The position numbers were made by a program, and so were the translations under genes. Below the pieces are notes generated by a model. It saw only the letters and a program-made list of their open reading frames with translations, ran no database searches and was not told where the DNA came from. DNA of 8,418 nt from Oscillospiraceae bacterium (lineage in GTDB: Bacteria; Bacillota; Clostridia; Oscillospirales; Ruminococcaceae): assembly GCA_015067375.1 (NCBI GenBank), contig SVMQ01000085.1, forward strand, positions 1 through 8,418, read 5' to 3'. Shown here in pieces: positions 1 through 4,205 of the stretch (position 1 is the first letter of the stretch; each line of letters opens with the position of its first letter).

Positions 1-1
1 C

Positions 2-628
2 CCCACGATCGTATTCTCTGTTAACGAGAAAACACTCACAAAGGATGACACAATCATCTCCGCTGCTTCCTGCACAACAAACTGCCTCGCTCCCATGGCT
101 AAGGCACTCAACGACTACGCTCCCATTCAGAGCGGTATCATGAGCACAATCCACGCTTACACAGGCGATCAGATGATCCTTGACGGTCCTCACAGAAAGG
201 GCGACCTCAGACGTGCTCGCGCAGGCGCTGCTAACATCGTTCCCAACTCCACAGGTGCTGCTAAGGCTATCGGCCTTGTAATTCCTGAGCTGAACGGCAA
301 GCTGATCGGTTCTGCACAGAGAGTTCCTGTTCCCACAGGCTCCACAACAATCCTGACAGCTGTTGTTAAGGGTACAGACGTAACTAAGGAAGGCATCAAC
401 GCTGCTATGAAGGCTGCTGCTTCTGCTTCCTACGGCTACAACGAGGATCAGATCGTTTCTTCCGACGTTATCGGTATGACATACGGTTCTCTGTTCGATG
501 CTACACAGACAATGGTAGCCAAGATCGCTGACGACCTCTACGAGGTACAGGTAGTTTCCTGGTACGACAACGAGAACTCCTACACATCTCAGATGGTAAG
601 AACAATCAAGTACTTCGCTGAGCTGTAA
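2..628 (+). CDS. gap: Glyceraldehyde-3-phosphate dehydrogenase, 5'-truncated by the window edge
   Basis: This is the C-terminal 208 residues of a type I GAPDH, the cytoplasmic glycolytic enzyme that converts glyceraldehyde 3-phosphate, NAD+ and phosphate to 1,3-bisphosphoglycerate. The frame is open from base 2, so the first ATG at 95 is internal and not the start. The active-site motif [12 protein letters not shown] is visible, with the catalytic cysteine codon at 71-73. The catalytic histidine of HAYTGDQ is at 152-154. Also present are the substrate-binding stretch [13 protein letters not shown], the RVPVPTGS loop and the C-terminal [14 protein letters not shown] motif with the NAD-contacting Asn. 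About 130 residues, including the Rossmann nucleotide-binding half, lie outside the window. Codon choice is strongly biased (Thr ACA, Ser TCC, Pro CCC, Ala GCT), unlike the other genes here, as expected for a highly expressed gene. It converges on the minus-strand sigma/anti-sigma cluster and ends at a strong hairpin. The identification is very secure; GapA versus another paralog cannot be settled from this part. Confidence 0.97.
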   Translation, partial: PTIVFSVNEKTLTKDDTIISAASCTTNCLAPMAKALNDYAPIQSGIMSTIHAYTGDQMILDGPHRKGDLRRARAGAANIVPNSTGAAKAIGLVIPELNGKLIGSAQRVPVPTGSTTILTAVVKGTDVTKEGINAAMKAAASASYGYNEDQIVSSDVIGMTYGSLFDATQTMVAKIADDLYEVQVVSWYDNENSYTSQMVRTIKYFAEL

Positions 629-642
629 TTCTTAACTGAATT

Positions 643-680
643 AAAAAGATGGTGCGGTTTCTGCCGCACCATTTTTCTTT
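643..680. terminator. Bidirectional rho-independent terminator between gap and the anti-sigma gene
   Basis: A perfect 9-bp stem ATGGTGCGG (649-657) / CCGCACCAT (664-672) encloses a TTTCTG loop. On the plus strand it is followed by TTTTTCTTT (672-680), ending gap transcripts. On the minus strand it is followed by TTTTT (complement of 643-647), so it can also stop transcripts arriving from the convergent gene that ends at 756. Confidence 0.9.
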
Positions 681-691
681 GTTGTATGATA

Positions 692-717
692 AGAGCCGCC
701 TTTTTACAGGCGGCTCT
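692..717 (-). terminator. Second hairpin downstream of anti-sigma gene 1
   Basis: A perfect 9-bp stem AGAGCCGCC (692-700) / GGCGGCTCT (709-717) has an 8-nt loop. It is the first structure met by minus-strand transcripts leaving the gene that ends at 756. It lacks a clear T-run on either strand, so on its own it is a weak terminator. It may act as a 3'-end stabiliser or together with the hairpin at 649-672. The stem core GAGCCGCC/GGCGGCTC recurs in the terminator of the paralogous module at 2423-2446. Confidence 0.55.
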
Positions 718-755
718 GATTATGACGCGGGCAGGGGAATGTCCGCTGAGTGGTG

Positions 756-1871
756 TCACAGGTCGTAGTCAGTACCGTTGATGCGTACCTTTACGACATC
801 CTCTATATTAACAGCAGTCCTTACGCCGTCCTCGTTGTAGTAGTATAGCTCATAATAATCGGTCTCTGCATTACCGCCGATCACCTTATAGCCTGTTCTG
901 GCGATCACGCTTCCGTCAGCACCGATGAGTTCAATATCGCTGTTGATATCTGTCGAATACAAGGAATAAAGCATTCCTCTGCTTTCGCTGCTGATATTCG
1001 CGCTTATACTGCTGAACGTGCAGCGCACCTCACCGCTCTGCATATCCTCAGGAGCATTTACCGCCACATCCGTATCCGACGATATGAATATCACATCTCC
1101 GAACGCTGCATCAGACAGAAGTAATGTCTTCTCAGCAAGCGCGACCTCGCTGGGCAGATAGTTAAAGTCCACCCATATCTCCTCAGGGAATACAGGCTTT
1201 TTCACGCCGCTTTCATCCACTGTATAGAGGTTTTTGAGCATTATTACAAACTTCTCACCATCAACTCCGCCGCCAATTCGGTGAACGTCAAAGTATATAT
1301 CGAGGTTGCCGCTCTCGTTGACTATGATGCTTAATGTACGCATACTGCTCGAGCTGTAAGAACCAAGCGCATTGACATAATACTCGCTCGGTATCAGCTG
1401 AGTTTTATTCAATCCGTAAAACCAGTCCGTTGTCATCTCTGTACTGGGCGCATTGATAAAATCATCTGATACGGGCTTGCCGTCCTTGCGTGTTATCTCG
1501 ATGCGTCCTATTACTGCAGTGTCATCGCCGACCACGCCTTTAAGCTCCACGTTGTAGTCGTCGCTGGATATCTCAAAGTGCTGCCCCGATACCTCTGCCA
1601 GCAGGACAGATGCACGCTCGTTGTCTGCTACCGCAAGACGTCCGCCGAAAAGCTCTGCAAAGTCTATCAAGCCTGCAGCGCCTGCCGCTGTCACTCCCAC
1701 GCAAAGGGTGAGCGCTGCCGCGCACGCTATCAGGACAGGGCGTTTTGACGCGCGTTTCTTGTTATTTGTGTCCATTTTTTCCGCCTTTCCGATCACCGCG
1801 TTGATGATCTCATCGTCATCCCTTATCGGAGTGATCTTATCGAAAAGCCTGTTCAATTTATCTTTCATCAT
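756..1871 (-). CDS. Single-pass membrane protein, presumed anti-sigma factor of ECF module 1
   Basis: This 371-residue protein probably holds the ECF sigma factor encoded just upstream and releases it in response to an outside signal. The role is inferred from gene order and topology, not from a recognised domain. It has a short charged cytoplasmic N-terminus (residues 1-44, ending NKKRASKRP), one hydrophobic segment (about 45-68), and an outer region of about 300 residues rich in beta-type sequence with no known ligand-binding motif that I can name. It ends in RINGTDYDL, a tail shared with the paralog ending at 2456. It resembles clostridial proteins often labelled DUF4179, but I cannot confirm that. 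The gene overlaps the sigma gene by 14 bp, suggesting translational coupling. Two adjacent ATG codons (1871 and 1868) are possible starts: the SD AAGGAGG lies 6 or 9 nt upstream, and alignment with the paralog (MKDKLN against MKERHN) slightly favours 1868. Confidence 0.75.
   Translation of the reverse strand: MMKDKLNRLFDKITPIRDDDEIINAVIGKAEKMDTNNKKRASKRPVLIACAAALTLCVGVTAAGAAGLIDFAELFGGRLAVADNERASVLLAEVSGQHFEISSDDYNVELKGVVGDDTAVIGRIEITRKDGKPVSDDFINAPSTEMTTDWFYGLNKTQLIPSEYYVNALGSYSSSSMRTLSIIVNESGNLDIYFDVHRIGGGVDGEKFVIMLKNLYTVDESGVKKPVFPEEIWVDFNYLPSEVALAEKTLLLSDAAFGDVIFISSDTDVAVNAPEDMQSGEVRCTFSSISANISSESRGMLYSLYSTDINSDIELIGADGSVIARTGYKVIGGNAETDYYELYYYNEDGVRTAVNIEDVVKVRINGTDYDL
1685..1775 (-). 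repeat. 91-bp near-identical block coding the membrane anchor, copy 1
   Basis: This block codes for DT-N-KKR-SKRPVLIACAAALTLCVGV and the following Ala-rich turn. It matches 3379-3469 at 83 of 91 positions by hand count, including a run of 32 identical bases. The flanking parts of the two genes are far less alike. It marks the paralogous relation and perhaps gene conversion. Confidence 0.85.
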
Positions 1872-2337
1872 AAAGTCCCTCCTTCAGGAGCATTTTCTTA
1901 AGCTGAGAACGTGCGCGTGCAAGCCTTGTCGAAGCCGCTGTTGCGGTTATCCCAAGCACTCCTGCAAGCTCCTTTACCGAGTACCCCTCGTAATAATAGA
2001 GGTACACCGCACCTGCGTACTCAGGCTTCATCCGTTTTACGCAGTCCAGCAGCCCAAGCTCCTCGGTGCTTTCGCATGGGATATCATCAAGCTGCTCGCC
2101 GCGGTGCTTGTAAGCACTTGATCTCAGCATATCCTTGCATAGGTTTACGGTAACGCGGATAAGCCATGCCTTTACATTATCGTCTGCCGCAAATGCCTTG
2201 TTACAGCGATACAGCCTGATAAATGCATCCTGCGCGACATCCTCGGCGTCCTCCCTGTTCTTCATATAGCTGAACGCAAGCCGCACCAGCATCCCATGAT
2301 ACTGCCGCACATAGCCGCAAAGCTCATCATCCGTCAT
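1858..2337 (-). CDS. ECF-type RNA polymerase sigma factor, module 1
   Basis: This 159-residue sigma-70 family protein of the extracytoplasmic function group directs core RNA polymerase to specific promoters. Region 2 spans about residues 9-75 and includes the core-binding and -10 recognition part YMKNREDAEDVAQDAFIRLY and the WLIRVTVNLCKD segment typical of ECF region 2.4. A linker follows (about 76-98). Region 4 (about 100-150) carries the helix-turn-helix YSVKELAGVLGITATAASTRLARAR that reads the -35 element. Regions 1 and 3 are absent, as normal for ECF factors, and the length is usual. The start at 2337 is supported by GGAGGTGA (2342-2349). The gene is followed, with a 14-bp overlap, by a membrane protein gene, the standard sigma/anti-sigma arrangement. 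It is paralogous to the sigma factor at 3559-4029, with roughly half the residues identical. An ECF-like promoter upstream suggests it activates its own operon. Confidence 0.93.
   Translation of the reverse strand: MTDDELCGYVRQYHGMLVRLAFSYMKNREDAEDVAQDAFIRLYRCNKAFAADDNVKAWLIRVTVNLCKDMLRSSAYKHRGEQLDDIPCESTEELGLLDCVKRMKPEYAGAVYLYYYEGYSVKELAGVLGITATAASTRLARARSQLKKMLLKEGLYDER
1878..1884 (-). promoter_or_regulatory. Ribosome binding site of anti-sigma gene 1
   Basis: A perfect AAGGAGG (minus strand) lies inside the 3' end of the sigma gene, 6 nt before the ATG at 1871 and 9 nt before the ATG at 1868. It therefore allows either start. The paralogous gene has the same AAGGAGG at 3570-3576, 7 nt before its ATG. 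Confidence 0.8.
2135..2193 (-). repeat. 59-bp conserved block in the sigma gene, copy 1
   Basis: This block codes for sigma residues FAADDNVKAWLIRVTVNLCK (region 2.4). It matches 3827-3885 at 54 of 59 positions by hand count, while the rest of the two sigma genes is more diverged. Since region 2.4 reads the -10 element, the near identity implies similar promoter specificity. Confidence 0.8.
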
Positions 2338-2355
2338 TACCTCACCTCCGTTGTT

Positions 2356-2369
2356 GAAAACGCGCTTTC
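2356..2369. promoter_or_regulatory. Imperfect dyad in the leader of sigma gene 1
   Basis: GAAAACGCGCTTTC is a palindrome with one mismatched pair, centred on CGCG. It lies 19-32 nt before the start codon, just after the likely transcription start. The other module has a perfect dyad, TGAAGCGCTTCA, at the equivalent place (4051-4062). It may be an operator or an mRNA hairpin; no regulator is known. Confidence 0.35.
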
Positions 2370-2378
2370 TGTATATAA

Positions 2379-2405
2379 GACGAAACAGCGGCGCAAATGG
2401 TCACA
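2379..2405 (-). promoter_or_regulatory. Putative ECF promoter of module 1
   Basis: On the minus strand, TGTGAC (2400-2405) and CGTC (2379-2382) are separated by 17 nt and followed by TTATATA. This resembles the TGAAAC/CGTC promoters of Bacillus ECF factors. The module 2 promoter (4070-4096) matches it at 20 of the first 30 aligned positions with the same 17-nt spacing and nearly the same distance to the start codon. Autoregulation by the encoded sigma factors is inferred. Confidence 0.65.
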
Positions 2406-2413
2406 CATTTCTG

Positions 2414-2446
2414 AAAAAAGTTGAGCCGCCCAAAAAGGGGCGGCTC
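2414..2446 (-). terminator. Rho-independent terminator of module 2
   Basis: A 9-bp perfect stem GAGCCGCCC (2423-2431) / GGGCGGCTC (2438-2446) has a 6-nt loop. On the minus strand it is followed by AAC and six T residues (complement of 2414-2419). It lies 9 bp past the stop of the gene ending at 2456 and just before the module 1 promoter, so the two modules appear to be separate transcription units. Confidence 0.88.
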
Positions 2447-2455
2447 GTGATATCG

Positions 2456-3562
2456 TCAGTTCAGGTCGTAGACAGTGCCATTAAAGCTGATAGCTTCTAC
2501 CGTCGCAAGGTCAACGGCTTTGTCGGTTACTTCATTCATTTCATGATATTCGATATTCATGGTGAAAGAGTAGTATTCGCCGTCGTTGTTCATCTGAAAT
2601 CCTCCAAGGGTCACAGGGAAAGCAGTACCATCTGCTCTTATCAGCGATATATCATTATTAGTTCTGAATGTGTTGATGTTGTAGTCATCCCATGTGTATC
2701 CTTCGGGTATTATCTTACCGCTCAGCATTCCCTTTTCGGGGCGGATATCGATCGATGTGAGTATAGTTTCAAGCGGGATATCCTTGCCTGTCGGAAGCAC
2801 TCCGTCGCCTGTCGCGCTTATATTGTAAAGTATCTCGCAAGGCTCGCTAAGGTCTGCCGCCGCAAGCTTTTCCAGCGCCTTTTCTGTGGGGAGATAGGTA
2901 AACTCTATGCTGAAATCAAACGGATGCTCCAGCGTATCAACTCCGAATTGCGAAAACGCCATATTTATACGCTTGCCTGTCAATACATCCTCAGATGAAA
3001 AATCATCAAAAGTCATCATCATGTCAGCAGTGAACATAACTGAGCCTGTTTCAGTGTAACCGATACTGTACCCCATTGCGTGCGCGTCCTTTCCGTCGCT
3101 CGACCAGCTCACATCCGCAACGGTCGGGCAGACAAGATCGCTGTCAGCAAGGATAAGCTCTGATATAGGAGTACCGTCCTTGCGTGATATCTCTATACCT
3201 GCAAGAATGTCGTTCGCACTGCCTGTCACACCGTGGAGCGTAACGCTGTAGCTGTTGTCGGAGCAGGTTATCACGACATCGTGCGCTTCGCCTATAAGCT
3301 CATAGCCAAGCTGTTCGCTTTCAGCAACCAGCCTGTCACCGAAAATATCCTCAAATCTTAACAGCCCCGTTGCCGCTGCCGCTGACACTCCCACGCAAAG
3401 CGTGAGCGCCGCCGCGCACGCTATCAGGACAGGGCGTTTTGATGTGCGCTTCTTGTTAATTGTATCCATATTCTCCGCCTTTCTGAGTACTCCTTTGAGA
3501 AACTCCGCATCGCTGCTTTCGGGAGTTATGCTGTCATAGTAGGTGTTGTGTCGTTCTTTCAT
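2456..3562 (-). CDS. Single-pass membrane protein, presumed anti-sigma factor of ECF module 2
   Basis: This 368-residue paralog of the protein at 756-1871 is presumed to sequester the sigma factor encoded immediately upstream. The cytoplasmic N-terminus (residues 1-43) ends in INKKRTSKRP, a hydrophobic span covers about 44-67, and a large outer region follows. Shared features outside the membrane include a GxRL segment just after the anchor, an I-I-RKDG-P-S motif near 125-140, a YLP-E-AL motif and the C-terminal FNGTVYDLN. Otherwise the outer region has diverged strongly from its paralog. No zinc-binding anti-sigma motif (H-x3-C-x2-C) is visible. Its ATG overlaps the sigma stop as ATGA (3559-3562), so translation is very likely coupled, and AAGGAGG (3570-3576) sits 7 nt upstream. 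The terminator at 2414-2446 follows. The anti-sigma role is inferred from context; the label DUF4179-like would need a profile search. Confidence 0.75.
   Translation of the reverse strand: MKERHNTYYDSITPESSDAEFLKGVLRKAENMDTINKKRTSKRPVLIACAAALTLCVGVSAAAATGLLRFEDIFGDRLVAESEQLGYELIGEAHDVVITCSDNSYSVTLHGVTGSANDILAGIEISRKDGTPISELILADSDLVCPTVADVSWSSDGKDAHAMGYSIGYTETGSVMFTADMMMTFDDFSSEDVLTGKRINMAFSQFGVDTLEHPFDFSIEFTYLPTEKALEKLAAADLSEPCEILYNISATGDGVLPTGKDIPLETILTSIDIRPEKGMLSGKIIPEGYTWDDYNINTFRTNNDISLIRADGTAFPVTLGGFQMNNDGEYYSFTMNIEYHEMNEVTDKAVDLATVEAISFNGTVYDLN
3379..3469 (-). repeat. 91-bp near-identical block coding the membrane anchor, copy 2
   Basis: This is the partner of 1685-1775, with 83 of 91 positions identical. 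It codes for the basic stop-transfer-like KKR-SKRP and the transmembrane core VLIACAAALTLCVGV, which is identical in the two proteins. Confidence 0.85.
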
Positions 3563-4029
3563 ATAGCGTCCTCCTTCAAGAGCATTTCCTTTAGCTTGTC
3601 ACGTCCGCGCGAGAGCCGCGTCCTCACCGCTACGGACGTCAGTCTGCATATCTGCGCTATCTCCTTTACGGAGTAGCCCTCGTAATAGAAAAGGTACAGC
3701 ACCGCGGAATATTCAGGCTTTAGGCGGCTTATGTACTCGCCTATGCCTATGCTTTCGCGCGGGGGCGCTGCAGCTTCCGTGATAAGCTCGCCGCGGCGTT
3801 TGTGCCACGAGGACTTCAGCAGATTTTTGCAGAGGTTTACAGTAACGCGGATGAGCCAAGCCTTTACATTCTCGTCTGCCGCAAAGCACTGACCGCACTT
3901 ATAAAGCCGCAGAAACGCCTCCTGCGAGATATCCTCCGCGTCCTCTCGGTTTTTAAGATAGCTGTATGCAAGTCTGTACACCGTGCTGCGGTAGCTTGTG
4001 ATATATCGTTCAAGCTCTGCTTCGCTCAT
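3559..4029 (-). CDS. ECF-type RNA polymerase sigma factor, module 2
   Basis: This is a 156-residue ECF sigma factor. Region 2 (about residues 9-75) contains YLKNREDAEDISQEAFLRLY and AADENVKAWLIRVTVNLCKN. Region 4 (about 100-150) contains the helix-turn-helix YSVKEIAQICRLTSVAVRTRLSRGR. The variable linker between them (about 80-98) is Ala/Pro-rich and differs from the paralog. Region 2.4 is virtually the same as in the sigma factor at 1858-2337, whereas the -35 recognition helix in region 4 is less alike, so partly overlapping promoter sets are expected. The start at 4029 is supported by GGAGGTGA at 4034-4041. The stop overlaps the start of the presumed anti-sigma gene by 4 bp (ATGA). The gene is transcribed divergently from the GH3 glycosidase gene, with 176 bp between their start codons. 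The signal it answers to is unknown. Confidence 0.93.
   Translation of the reverse strand: MSEAELERYITSYRSTVYRLAYSYLKNREDAEDISQEAFLRLYKCGQCFAADENVKAWLIRVTVNLCKNLLKSSWHKRRGELITEAAAPPRESIGIGEYISRLKPEYSAVLYLFYYEGYSVKEIAQICRLTSVAVRTRLSRGRDKLKEMLLKEDAI
3827..3885 (-). repeat. 59-bp conserved block in the sigma gene, copy 2
   Basis: This is the partner of 2135-2193, with 54 of 59 positions identical. It codes for FAADENVKAWLIRVTVNLCK in sigma region 2.4. Confidence 0.8.
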
Positions 4030-4050
4030 TGCGTCACCTCCCTTGTGTTG

Positions 4051-4062
4051 TGAAGCGCTTCA
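4051..4062. promoter_or_regulatory. Perfect 12-bp dyad in the leader of sigma gene 2
   Basis: TGAAGCGCTTCA is a perfect palindrome lying 22-33 nt before the start codon and about 8 nt after the -10 element, so close to the transcription start. A related imperfect dyad occupies the same place in module 1 (2356-2369). This hints at an operator, but short palindromes can arise by chance. Confidence 0.4.
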
Positions 4063-4069
4063 ATATTAA

Positions 4070-4096
4070 GACAATCCTGCACCTCAAAATGTTACA
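4070..4096 (-). promoter_or_regulatory. Putative ECF promoter of module 2
   Basis: On the minus strand, TGTAAC (4091-4096) and TGTC (4070-4073) are separated by 17 nt and followed by TTAATAT. The elements, the 17-nt spacer and the distance to the start codon (40 nt, against 41 in module 1) match the promoter at 2379-2405. The shared spacer positions include TTTG and GC-G. Conservation between otherwise diverged leaders supports function. Confidence 0.65.
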
Positions 4097-4133
4097 GAAG
4101 AACAAAGATCTGATACAAATATCCGCTTTTTAA

Positions 4134-4162
4134 TTGACTATATCATATATTTGTGTTATTAT
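4134..4162 (+). promoter_or_regulatory. Putative housekeeping promoter of the GH3 gene
   Basis: The -35 TTGACT (4134-4139) and -10 TATTAT (4157-4162) are separated by 17 bp, each one mismatch from the sigma-A consensus, in an AT-rich stretch. A perfect TATAAT at 4160-4165 overlaps but would need a 20-bp spacer. Transcription would begin near 4169-4170, giving a leader of about 36 nt. Confidence 0.65.
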
Positions 4163-4173
4163 AATGATAATAC

Positions 4174-4186
4174 GCCGCAACGCGGC
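4174..4186 (+). promoter_or_regulatory. Small GC hairpin in the GH3 gene leader
   Basis: GCCGC (4174-4178) / GCGGC (4182-4186) form a 5-bp stem with an AAC loop near the 5' end of the predicted leader. It ends 7 nt before the GGAG ribosome binding site (4194-4197). It could stabilise the mRNA or tune initiation. It is too short for a riboswitch. Confidence 0.4.
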
Positions 4187-4205
4187 ATGAAACGGAGAAA
4201 ATATT

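Noticed and set aside
95..628. A short 177-residue GAPDH starting at ATG 95
   Set aside because: The frame is open to base 2 and carries the active-site motif with the catalytic Cys upstream of this ATG, so the gene is cut by the window edge.
2351..2998. Plus-strand open frame of 215 codons antisense to the presumed anti-sigma gene 2
   Set aside because: It crosses a terminator hairpin and a conserved coding frame on the other strand and resembles no protein family.
4160..4165. Perfect TATAAT as the -10 box of the GH3 gene
   Set aside because: It would be 20 bp from TTGACT. The overlapping TATTAT gives the preferred 17-bp spacing.
4141..4169. Inverted repeat TATCAT-N17-ATGATA over the GH3 promoter as an operator
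   Set aside because: The arms are only 6 bp, do not extend in either direction and lie in very AT-rich DNA where such matches are expected by chance.
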